A DNA stretch of 9,878 nucleotides, taken from contig LJUE01000090.1 of the NCBI GenBank assembly GCA_001303885.1, positions 1 through 9,878 on the forward strand, read 5' to 3'. This stretch comes from Planctomycetes bacterium SM23_32. GTDB lineage: Bacteria > Planctomycetota > Brocadiia > SM23-32. Positions 1 through 6,152 of this stretch are shown here, in pieces (position 1 is the first letter of the stretch; each line of letters begins with the position of its first letter). The translations under genes were made by a program, and so were the position numbers. Under the pieces are notes generated by a model. That model saw only the letters and a list, made by a program, of their open reading frames with translations, did no database searches and was not told where the DNA came from.

Positions 1-765
1 GGCGACCTTACGGAAGTCCGCCTCCGCGTAGCCGAGCTGGTTGCAGATGATCTCCCGGTCGGCGTCTATGCCCCGCCGCGCGTAGTCGAAGCTGCCGGGC
101 GCGAGGTCGTCCGAGCCGTAGACGAGCCGCTCCGGCCCCAGATAGGCGAGCGCCTTCTCCAGCGCGTCGAGCCGGTAGACGTCCGGTGTGCCCCGGGTGA
201 TGTCCACGTACATCTGCATGCCCGCCGCCTGTCCGCGCTGGGCGGCGGCCCGCATCCGGCCCGCCACGGCGATGCACTCGTCGGTCCACGGCCAGGAGAT
301 GTGGGCCAGGGCGAACTTCACCTTCGGGAAGTGGAGCATCACCTCATAGAAGGCCGGCCGGCAGAAGCGCGAACTGTCCATGTTCCCGAACAGAATGCCC
401 GAATGGAACAGGAGGGGCTTCCGCGTCTCCTGGATCGCCTCGTAGACGGGGAAGAAGCGCTCCTCATAGGGATACCAGTGGTCGGGGATCATCTTGTAGC
501 CCCGCAGGCCCGCCTCGGCGGCCTGGCGCACGTGGTCCACCGCGCCGGAGAGCGTCGGCTCGATCCACGCGAACCCTATGAGCCGGTCGGGGTCCGGCGC
601 GCAGACGCGCGCGATGATCCGGATGGACGCGGCCAGCTCCTCGTTGGAGTCCGTCATGGCCGGCGCCAGCAGCACGGCCTTCTCCATCTCCCGGGCGTCC
701 ATGGCCTTCAGCACGTCGCCGCCGTCAGCGTCGGGGCGGCAGTGAATGTGGCAATCGCTGAACAT
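1..765 (-). CDS. Amidohydrolase family protein (COG2159/Amidohydro_2-like), 3' end outside window
   Basis: Probable cytoplasmic metal-dependent hydrolase or decarboxylase of the amidohydrolase superfamily; the substrate cannot be told. The frame is open for 255 codons to the window edge without a stop. Visible metal-site residues are the N-terminal H6-x-H8 (CHIHC), K91 in GYKMIPDH, H121 in LLFHSG, H155 in LAHIS and D219 in YGSDD. They appear in the order expected of a TIM-barrel amidohydrolase, and only the last part of the barrel is missing. The ATG at 765 is preceded by GGAGG (minus strand, 777-773) at 7 nt spacing, which fixes the start. A sigma-70-like promoter lies just upstream. The gene is divergent from the MFS transporter at 893, a common arrangement for an enzyme and the carrier of its substrate, but that pairing is inference. 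Family call is firm; function is open. Confidence 0.9.
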   Translation of the reverse strand, partial: MFSDCHIHCRPDADGGDVLKAMDAREMEKAVLLAPAMTDSNEELAASIRIIARVCAPDPDRLIGFAWIEPTLSGAVDHVRQAAEAGLRGYKMIPDHWYPYEERFFPVYEAIQETRKPLLFHSGILFGNMDSSRFCRPAFYEVMLHFPKVKFALAHISWPWTDECIAVAGRMRAAAQRGQAAGMQMYVDITRGTPDVYRLDALEKALAYLGPERLVYGSDDLAPGSFDYARRGIDADREIICNQLGYAEADFRKVA

Positions 766-817
766 GCTCGGTCCTCCGCTCCTCAGGGGCTGCGGTCACG
801 CTGTGAGTTGCCGTGCT

Positions 818-846
818 CTTGTATGCGACCCGGGCCGTGCTTTCAA
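818..846 (-). promoter_or_regulatory. Sigma-70-like promoter of the amidohydrolase gene
   Basis: On the minus strand TTGAAA (846-841) is followed after exactly 17 nt by TACAAG (823-818). Transcription would start near 811, giving a leader of about 45 nt that contains the GGAGG ribosome site. Five of six bases match the -35 consensus and four of six the -10. The direct repeat GCCGTGCT (plus-strand 810-817 and 834-841) flanks the -10 and could be an operator. Confidence 0.5.
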
Positions 847-892
847 CTGCCTTCCAGAGACCGTGGAAACGCCCGGCGCGTTCGGTTACAAG

Positions 893-2035
893 ATGCCCTC
901 CGTCCGCCCGCGCCATGCAAGGGGCCCTGAGTTGGACGACGGCCGACCCGCCACCATCCGCTGGCTGACCGCCACCGCCTGGGTGTCGCTGCTCGTCTTC
1001 GCGGCCACCTCCACCCTGACCTCGGTCTCGCTGAAGCACATCGGCACGGACCTCGAGATCGGCTACTCCCTGCGCGGGCTCATAGCCTTCGCGCGTGCCA
1101 TTGTGCTCGCAGCCTCGACGTTCACGGTCGGCTACTGGGCCGACCGCACGGGCAAGCGGCGGCTGCTGAGCGCCGGCATGTGCGTGGCCGCCCTCGGCCT
1201 GGTGTGCGTGGGGCGCAGCAGCGGCTACGCGGGCCTGCTGGCGGGCACCATGTTGATGGCCCTCGGCCTGGGCTCGCTGGAGGCCCTCATCAGCCCCCTC
1301 ATCACGGACCTGCACCCCGAACGGGTCGAGACGCAGATGAACGTGCTGCACGCCTTCTTCCCGGCGGGCATCGTCCTCGCGTCGCAGGTGGTAGGCAGGG
1401 CGCTGGACGCGGGGGTGCCGTGGCGGATGCCCTTCACGCTCGTGGCGCTGCCGGCGGTGGTGGTGGCCGTCATGTACGGCGTCGGCCGCTACCCCGACGC
1501 CCGGGCGGGCGGCCGTCCGACCCCCGTGCGCGTCCGTGCCGTGCTGGCCAACCCGCTGTTCTGGGCGCTCGCCTTCGCCATGTGGCTCACGGCCGGCTGC
1601 GAAGGAGCGCTCATCTACTGGAGCCCCAACTTCGTCCAGGACGCCTACGGCACCACGGCAACGGTCGGCGCCTGGGGGCTGACGGCGTTTACGGCGGCCA
1701 TGGCGGTCGGCCGGTTCGGCACGGGCGCGGCTGCCCGGTTCGTGCCGCTCTCCCGGCTCATGGTGTGCCTGGCGCTTCTGGCGGCCGGCTCCGGGCTTGT
1801 GCTCGTCCTGGTGGACGCGCTGTGGGTGAGCATGACGGCCTTCGTGCTGGCGGGGCTGTTTGTGGCGTGTTTCTGGCCCAGCATCTTGACCGTGGCGAAC
1901 CGCCGCATCGCCGCGCGGTCGGCCACGCTGCTGGCCATGCTGTCGGTGGCGGGCATAGCGGGCTTCGGCGTCATCCCCGCCGTCATCGGCGCTCTGGCCG
2001 ACGCGCGGGGCCTGCGGTTCTTGTGCTATAGTTGA
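893..2035 (+). CDS. MFS transporter lacking the twelfth transmembrane helix
   Basis: Inner-membrane secondary transporter of the major facilitator superfamily; substrate unknown. From the ATG at 893 it has 380 residues. About eleven hydrophobic segments can be read, with MFS motif A after TM2 (G80-Y-W-A-D84-R-T-G-K-R-R90). A TM7 of the kind AGCEGALIYWSPNF, with an acidic residue inside the helix, recalls the sugar/fucose-permease-like branch. After TM11 (GIAGFGVIPAVIGALADARG) the protein ends in LRFLCYS, where a further helix of about 20 residues would be expected, so the 3' end is probably lost. Start choice: the frame is open upstream to 746, but that would overlap the divergent amidohydrolase start and its promoter. 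ATG 893 has no clear ribosome site; TTG 932, preceded by AAGGGG, is an alternative. Third codon positions are strongly G/C, as in the amidohydrolase. Confidence 0.8.
   Translation: MPSVRPRHARGPELDDGRPATIRWLTATAWVSLLVFAATSTLTSVSLKHIGTDLEIGYSLRGLIAFARAIVLAASTFTVGYWADRTGKRRLLSAGMCVAALGLVCVGRSSGYAGLLAGTMLMALGLGSLEALISPLITDLHPERVETQMNVLHAFFPAGIVLASQVVGRALDAGVPWRMPFTLVALPAVVVAVMYGVGRYPDARAGGRPTPVRVRAVLANPLFWALAFAMWLTAGCEGALIYWSPNFVQDAYGTTATVGAWGLTAFTAAMAVGRFGTGAAARFVPLSRLMVCLALLAAGSGLVLVLVDALWVSMTAFVLAGLFVACFWPSILTVANRRIAARSATLLAMLSVAGIAGFGVIPAVIGALADARGLRFLCYS
2024..2032 (+). promoter_or_regulatory. Possible extended -10 element upstream of tRNA-Arg
   Basis: TG-C-TATAGT fits an extended -10 motif and lies in the last codons of the MFS gene. 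No -35 hexamer is seen 16-18 nt upstream. A transcript would start near 2039 and carry a leader of about 96 nt before the tRNA. This is a weak call, offered because no better promoter is visible before the tRNA. Confidence 0.3.
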
Positions 2036-2134
2036 CGGCGTCTAGGCGCAGGCGGCCGTTGGCCCTCGTGCAGTTGCCTCTCTCCCGGTCTTTCTCGGCG
2101 GCCTCAGCGTCCTCGGCGGTGGCTGGCCCCCCGC

Positions 2135-2210
2135 GCGCCGGTAGCTCAGGGGATAGAGCATCGGATTTCTAATCCGACGGTCGGGGGTTCGAATCCTCCC
2201 CGGCGCGCCA
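2135..2210 (+). tRNA. tRNA-Arg (anticodon UCU)
   Basis: A full cloverleaf of 76 nt including an encoded 3' CCA. Acceptor stem GCGCCGG/CCGGCGC with discriminator G; T8-A9; D stem GCTC/GAGC with loop AGGGGATA; anticodon stem TCGGA/TCCGA around loop TTTCTAA, giving anticodon TCT (reads AGA); T stem GGGGG/CCTCC with one G-T pair around TTCGAAT. Every stem closes. The 3' two-thirds is overlapped on the other strand by the end of an integrase gene, so the tRNA is also an attachment site. Confidence 0.97.
2146..2210. other. Probable attachment-site region inside tRNA-Arg
   Basis: The 3' portion of the tRNA, from the D arm through the CCA, is shared with the 3' end of the antisense integrase gene. 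This is expected where an element integrates by a core sequence in the tRNA anticodon/T-arm region. No second copy of the T-arm sequence (GGGTTCGAATCC) is seen in this window, so the other att end is outside it or was lost. The exact core cannot be set from one end. Confidence 0.5.
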
Positions 2211-2310
2211 ACCCTTCCTCAGACGTATCCTCATACCCGGCAATCACTTCCGGCAAATCCGCGGCTTCCCGAGGGGCCTCCAAAGCGCCCGTCATATGTC
2301 TTGCTCTGTC

Positions 2311-2347
2311 CGGCAAAGTCTGGCAAAGTCGCTCGCTGTTGGCAAAG
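2311..2347. repeat. Three copies of a GGCAAAG word near the tRNA
   Basis: CGGCAAAGTC (2311-2320) and TGGCAAAGTC (2321-2330) are tandem 10-bp units differing at one base. A third copy, TTGGCAAAGC, follows at 2339-2348. They lie 100-140 bp from the tRNA 3' end inside the integrase coding sequence. Spacing and direct orientation would suit arm-type integrase or excisionase binding sites, but this is inference. Confidence 0.4.
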
Positions 2348-2389
2348 CAGGAGCCCAAGTCATCTGGCCCGTCCGTGCCCGTCGCTTCC

Positions 2390-2770
2390 TCAGCGTCGGC
2401 CGGCCCACTGGTGTCCGGCAGGGCTCGCACCGCCTCGCCCTGGGCCTCCAGTGTCGTGTGCGTGTAGCGCGAGAGCGTCAGATTCACGTCGCTGTGCCGT
2501 GCGAGCCGCTGCGCCACGGTCGGATGAACGCCGCTCCGCGCCAGATTCGTGACAAACGTGTGCCTGAGCGCGTGGAAGTCCACAACACGCCCGTCCCGAT
2601 CGCAATAGGGGATCCCCGCCGCCTTCAGGTCCGCGCGTAGCATCTTCGCGCTTGATGGTAAAGCCCACGCGGACGCTCGAGGCGGGAATCAGTTCGGCAA
2701 GCGCCTTCTCAATCTCGTCGAGGCGCCACGGCCGACCTTCCACGTCCATCGGGCCTTGTTCGGAGATCAC
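2390..2770 (-). pseudogene. 5' stub of an unknown gene fused to the integrase remnant
   Basis: The frame starts with GTG at 2770, whose GTGA overlaps the TGA stop of the nuclease gene, so translational coupling is likely. An internal ATG at 2749 is also possible. The first 45 or so residues (MDVEGRPWRLDEIEKALAEL, then IPASSVRVGFTIKRED) look coding: third positions are mostly G/C and a helix-then-strand pattern is plausible. I do not recognise the family. From about residue 42 onward the frame runs through the integrase tail out of register and gives an Arg/Gly/Ala-rich sequence of no apparent meaning until the stop at 2390. The simplest reading is that a gene following the nuclease was cut and joined to the integrase 3' end, somewhere in about 2645-2685. 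Confidence 0.45.
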
Positions 2771-3585
2771 ACCCTTTGGCCCTCCTCGTCCAGCCCAGGT
2801 GCGGGCCGCATCGTCACGCTCAGCTCGTACTCCATCACGGACACATCGGGCAGGTCGGCAACGGCGTACCTGAGCCGGTCCGAAGCATGCTGCGCCACAA
2901 TGACCCCGCGCACCGGCCGCCCTTCCGCAAGGTGCCGTTTCACCCAGCCCATATAGCGCAGCACCTGCCCAACGGCAGCGTCCGGGCTCCGACCTACCTT
3001 CAGTTCGATGACGACGAGCCCGCCGCCGCCGTCCTCTCCCAGCAGGTCAACGCGCCCGACCGGCGTCGCGTACTCCACCCCCGCGTTCCCGTACTCGTCA
3101 ACGTAGAGCTGTAGCCCCTCCTCGATGGCCTCCAGGTTCAGAGCCAGGTAATCGCGAAGCTGGTCCTCCGCCTGAAAGCCTACCGTTGGCTCGCCTGCGC
3201 CGACCGTTTCCGCCACCTCCTCCTCGACCTCAGCAGCGCGAGGCCGGCCTTCCCGTGCCACCCCCAGCGCCCCGTCCTCATGCCGCACGATCTTCCACAC
3301 GCCGTGCTTGCTCGGGTCGTAGAGCAAGACCCGTCCCTTGTCTGGCCGGAACAGGAAGTCGTACCGCTCGTCGCTGGCAATGCGCGGCTTGTTCTGCCCG
3401 TAGTACACCCTCGATGGGTGGTTAACACTGCAGAGGACGATGTGACACTGGATCGTGCTCTTGTTCGTGCCCGGGTACTTGCGCAGTATCCAGTCGCGCA
3501 CCGCGGTGTTGGTCGTATCTCCCCCCAGGGCCTCCACCGCCTCCTTGACCATCTTCCGCACTGTCGGTCGTCGCTCCGCGCTCAT
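2767..3585 (-). CDS. NucS-like (DUF91) nuclease with N-terminal winged-helix-type domain
   Basis: A 272-residue predicted cytoplasmic DNA-acting protein. Residues about 8-100 form a helix-turn-helix-like domain of the DUF7669 kind (TVRKMVKEAVEALGG, TNTAVRDWIL, then YDFLF, LYDPSKHGVWKI). An acidic linker covers about 118-130. Residues 137-262 form a RecB-fold nuclease domain like the C-terminal domain of EndoMS/NucS: D180 in GRVDLL, E194-L-K196 in VVIELKVGR, and Q207 in GQVLRYMGW, a complete D-ExK-Q set, so it is probably active. It lacks the N-terminal domain of true NucS. The ATG at 3585 is chosen because the domain starts right after it; the frame runs on to 3696 but that leader is Arg-rich with no family look. 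A possible minus-strand -10 GATAAT lies at 3640-3635. Gene order, with the GTGA overlap to the next stub and the integrase tail, suggests mobile-element cargo. Roles in restriction, repair or phage defence are all possible. Confidence 0.8.
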   Translation of the reverse strand: MSAERRPTVRKMVKEAVEALGGDTTNTAVRDWILRKYPGTNKSTIQCHIVLCSVNHPSRVYYGQNKPRIASDERYDFLFRPDKGRVLLYDPSKHGVWKIVRHEDGALGVAREGRPRAAEVEEEVAETVGAGEPTVGFQAEDQLRDYLALNLEAIEEGLQLYVDEYGNAGVEYATPVGRVDLLGEDGGGGLVVIELKVGRSPDAAVGQVLRYMGWVKRHLAEGRPVRGVIVAQHASDRLRYAVADLPDVSVMEYELSVTMRPAPGLDEEGQRV

Positions 3586-3656
3586 CTTCGTCCCTACCCC
3601 TCGGCCCCGCGCCGCCGCAGAACGGCATCGCTTGATTATCCGTTGCCCCCAGTGGC

Positions 3657-4232
3657 ATGCCTGCCTTCGCCGCGGCTTGCTCCGACGATCTTCCATCCAG
3701 AGCCCAGCCCCTGCCGCCGCTGAGGGAGCACATCGAGGACATCGGGACGATCGTGCGGCAGCTCTTCCTCGCCCTCTCGCCGGATGGACGGGAGCTCAAG
3801 CTGTCGGCCGAGGACCTGGAGGCGCTCGAGGGCTACGACTGGCCGGGCAACGTGCGGCAGCTCATCAAGGTGCTCAAGCGCTCGCTCTGCCTGGGCCTGT
3901 CGATCGGGAAGGTGCTGGACGAGGAACGCCGGCTCGGGCCACTGGTGGAGGGCGTCGGTGACGGGGGCGTGGATGCCCCGCTATGGCCCATGACGGCCGA
4001 ATTCGTGGTGATCAGGCTGCACGGTGGCGGTCGGGAGGAGATGGAGAAGCGGACAGGCAGGAAGTGGGGGCAGATCGTCGAGCCGAAGCCCGAGGGGATC
4101 CGGGCCGCCGTCGAGATCGTGCGGGACAACGCCAGCCGGGGCGCGTTGACCATCGTGAACATCAACAACCACTACGATGGCTGCGCGCCCCTCACGACCG
4201 AGCGGTTCCTGCGGCTGCTGCGGGAGGACTGA
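3657..4232 (+). pseudogene. Chimeric open frame: sigma-54 activator tail joined to DUF72 tail
   Basis: One uninterrupted 191-codon frame carries the ends of two unrelated genes. Residues 19-94 (nt 3711-3938) match the lid part of a sigma-54-dependent AAA+ activator: LPPLREHIEDI, then LSAEDLEALEGYDWPGNVRQL, then the linker helix ending in LDEERRLG. The nucleotide-binding half and the C-terminal Fis-type helix-turn-helix are absent. Residues from about 110 to 191 match the C-terminal part of a DUF72/YecE-like protein: TAEFVVIRLHG, RKWGQIVEPK, NINNHYDGCAPLTTERFLRLL. Its N-terminal barrel half is absent. The join falls at about 3939-3990. Residues 1-18 are antisense to the region upstream of the nuclease and have no family look; there is no convincing ribosome site. 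It is most likely a non-functional mosaic, though the intact frame leaves room for translation. Confidence 0.7.
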
Positions 4233-4312
4233 GGTCAGACCACCCGGATTGCTGGCTCAAGGCGGCGGATTCTGGACTGGGGGGCACGCCGAGGACAGCT
4301 CTGCCAACAGCC

Positions 4313-4340
4313 TTGACACTCGACCAAACAACGCTATCAT
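4313..4340 (+). promoter_or_regulatory. Strong sigma-70-type promoter of the zinc-ribbon gene
   Basis: TTGACA (4313-4318), a perfect -35, is followed after 16 nt by TATCAT (4335-4340), matching five of six -10 bases. The start point would be near 4347, leaving a leader of about 47 nt before the ATG at 4394. It is the best promoter in the window and lies in the short gap after the mosaic frame, so the downstream gene is expressed independently of it. Confidence 0.75.
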
Positions 4341-4393
4341 CGTGTCCGTATTAACCGCTGGGAGCCGCGCCTGCCTAACCAAGGGCAGTATGA

Positions 4394-6133
4394 ATGGGGC
4401 AAGACACCACATGGCGCTTGGTGGAATGTGACTGCGGCCGCCTGATCAACCTGAGCCCGGCGTTCCACAGCGACCGCGTCAAATGTCCCGAGTGTGGCAG
4501 GATCTGCAAGCTGACGCCAGCGCGCGTTCGACAGCAGACGAGCCGCGACATTGCCGCTCCTGAGGATGGCGCAGCTTCGCCTCCCGGCCCACGCACGTCC
4601 CTGCGCAAGCCGCTCTTGTTCGCAATCGCGGCAGCCCTCGCCTTGGGTCTCGTTGTCCTGGCATACGTCGCGACCAGGGAGCCTGAGGACCGTGCGGCCG
4701 GGCCAGCACGGGCGCAAGTACCAGCCAAGGAGAAGCCAGCCCGTGTCGGGCTGGCACAGCCGCATGCTCCACAGGTCGCAGAGGACGACCCGGCGGAAGT
4801 TCGCGTGATTAAGGGACAGGAGCAGGGCGGAATACCCGAACGCGCTGAAGTAGCGCGGGACGCTAATGCATCAGTGGAACAGGAGCCGGGGCGTGCGCCG
4901 GACGAAGGCGCTGGGCCCGGGCCGCCTGCACCGGCCGCCAAGGCTAACCTGATCGACCTGAGTGACGTTGGCACGTGGCAGACGCACCGAGGAGACGGCG
5001 CGGGGGGCGCGATTCAGCCGGCTTCTGCCTCGTGGGCCGCAGTGGATGACGTTCTGCACGGGCGTACGGACTGGTCCTACCTGCAGTGCCCGGTGGTTTT
5101 GCCTCGGGATTTCGAGTTGCGGTTCAGAGTGAAGGGCCAGCGAAGCTCGCTGAGCGTATCACCGGTCGTCGATCCACCGTGGCGAACTCGCGAAGCCTTC
5201 GGGGTGCAGTTCAACTACCTTTCATCGGGAACCCCGCGGGGCGCGACGTGTTGGGTGCGTCACGGCAATGCGTTCTCCGTAAAGGACGCCCCGGTTCAAG
5301 CGGCGCCGAGCGGCGGAGGCGAGTGGAACACCGTTAAGCTCGTATCGAAAGGCGGACGCCTCTGGCTCTCGGTAAACGGTCACGTCGCTTTTGGCGACAT
5401 CTCCTGCAACCTGGAGGGCGCCAACATCATCTTTGCCTGCGGGCATGGATGCAAGGCTGTGCAGTACGCCGACCTCACGTTGACAAGCCCTGGGGGGGCC
5501 CCGCCCGACGCGGCCGGAAGGACGGAGTCAGAAGAAGCCGAGCCCGCGCCACCTGAGTCTGGCAGCAAGGCCAACCTGATCGACTTGAGTGATGTTGGCA
5601 CGTGGCAGACGTACCGGGGGGCCCCCGACGGGATTCACAGGGGCCCTGCTTCGTGGGAAGCCAATAACGGCGCTCTCCGAGGCACAACTGGGTGGTCGTT
5701 CCTCGAGTGCCCGGTGGACTTGCCGGAGGAGTTCGAGTTCTGGTGCAACTTCCGGGGCGCAAGAGCAACCGTGTTCGTGCGCGACCTGTCGGTAGGACCG
5801 GCGGAGGGGAAAGGACGCGAGGAAGTCAGTGTGCAGCTGAACTACCTCCGCAGGCCGGGGATGAATCCTCCAGGCATCACCCTCAGGCTCCAGCATCAGG
5901 GGAGGACGCTAAAGCAGGAGGGGATCCGGGGCATCCTAAGGCCCGAAGGTCAATGGAACAGGGTCGGGATCGTCCGGGTCGACGGGAAGGTCAGCTTATA
6001 CGTGAACGGGTGGGTGGCCATACGACGCATGCCATGCGACCTTCGGAAAGCTCACGCGTTCTTTGGCTGTGGCAATGGCTGTAACCGAGTCGAGTACTCC
6101 GATATCAGTCTCGTGTCGCTGGGATCTGAGTGA
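4394..6133 (+). CDS. Zinc-ribbon, single-TM protein with two tandem concanavalin-like domains
   Basis: A 579-residue predicted membrane-anchored protein of unknown function. Residues 12-34 form a zinc ribbon (C12-D-C14 and C31-P-E-C34, with C38 nearby), facing the cytoplasm. A transmembrane helix spans about 73-93 (PLLFAIAAALALGLVVLAYV). A Pro/Glu/Ala-rich linker covers about 95-182. Two related beta-rich domains follow, about 183-364 and 392-579. Each starts with KANLIDLSDVGTWQT, continues through a W-S-(Y/F)-L-(Q/E)-C-P-V segment and a QFNYL/QLNYL strand, then W-N-x-V and VNG, and ends in a CG-x-GC motif before the last strand. The VNG and W-N elements resemble 3-keto-disaccharide hydrolase (DUF1080)/LamG sandwiches, suggesting glycan binding outside the membrane; that is inference. 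AAGGG at 4381-4385 lies 8 nt before the ATG. Codon use is less G/C-biased than in the outer genes. Confidence 0.82.
   Translation: MGQDTTWRLVECDCGRLINLSPAFHSDRVKCPECGRICKLTPARVRQQTSRDIAAPEDGAASPPGPRTSLRKPLLFAIAAALALGLVVLAYVATREPEDRAAGPARAQVPAKEKPARVGLAQPHAPQVAEDDPAEVRVIKGQEQGGIPERAEVARDANASVEQEPGRAPDEGAGPGPPAPAAKANLIDLSDVGTWQTHRGDGAGGAIQPASASWAAVDDVLHGRTDWSYLQCPVVLPRDFELRFRVKGQRSSLSVSPVVDPPWRTREAFGVQFNYLSSGTPRGATCWVRHGNAFSVKDAPVQAAPSGGGEWNTVKLVSKGGRLWLSVNGHVAFGDISCNLEGANIIFACGHGCKAVQYADLTLTSPGGAPPDAAGRTESEEAEPAPPESGSKANLIDLSDVGTWQTYRGAPDGIHRGPASWEANNGALRGTTGWSFLECPVDLPEEFEFWCNFRGARATVFVRDLSVGPAEGKGREEVSVQLNYLRRPGMNPPGITLRLQHQGRTLKQEGIRGILRPEGQWNRVGIVRVDGKVSLYVNGWVAIRRMPCDLRKAHAFFGCGNGCNRVEYSDISLVSLGSE
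4940..4989 (+). repeat. Direct repeat, copy 1 (start of first beta domain)
   Basis: A 50-bp block encoding the first residues of domain 1, KANLIDLSDVGTWQTHR. It matches the block at 5567-5616 at 46 of 50 bases. Three of the four differences are synonymous and one changes His to Tyr. Similarity falls off abruptly after it. Confidence 0.8.
5567..5616 (+). repeat. Direct repeat, copy 2 (start of second beta domain)
   Basis: Second copy of the 50-bp block, 627 bp downstream of copy 1 and in the same reading phase, encoding KANLIDLSDVGTWQTYR. It marks the internal duplication that made the two-domain protein. Confidence 0.8.
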
Positions 6134-6152
6134 GTGCACAGGCTCCCCACGT

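Larger units (their letters stand above)
2146..2688 (-). pseudogene. Tyrosine recombinase/integrase, 5'-truncated remnant
   Basis: C-terminal part of a phage-type tyrosine integrase. From the in-frame ATG at 2643 (165 residues) it shows H24-A-L-R27-H (box II), H50 in LARHSDVNLT and the nucleophile Y60 in SRYTH. The frame is open upstream to a TGA at 2689-2691 and homology-like sequence (SSAKMLRADL) begins before the ATG. The box I arginine, the catalytic beta-hairpin lysine and the whole N-terminal DNA-binding domain are missing, so it cannot be an active recombinase. Its final residues, RRGGFEPPTVGLEIRCSIP, are the antisense translation of the tRNA-Arg, with the TGA stop in the D arm. That type of ending is typical of integrases whose attachment site is the tRNA 3' end. 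The upstream sequence belongs to a different gene (see 2390-2770). Confidence 0.87.

Noticed and set aside
746..892. Upstream extension of the MFS gene
   Set aside because: It would overlap the start, ribosome site and promoter of the divergent amidohydrolase, and the added residues show no membrane or family pattern.
3635..3663. Minus-strand promoter for the nuclease (GATAAT with CAGGCA 17 nt upstream)
   Set aside because: The -10 is acceptable but the -35 matches only about half the consensus; not listed as a feature of its own.
3586..3696. N-terminal extension of the nuclease by 37 residues
   Set aside because: The leader is Arg/Cys/Gly-rich without domain character, and the winged-helix-type domain starts directly after the ATG at 3585.
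4390..4431. Tiny 13-codon frame whose ATG overlaps the zinc-ribbon start (ATGAATG)
   Set aside because: The overlap is suggestive of a leader peptide, but there is no second ribosome site and no conserved feature; chance is enough.
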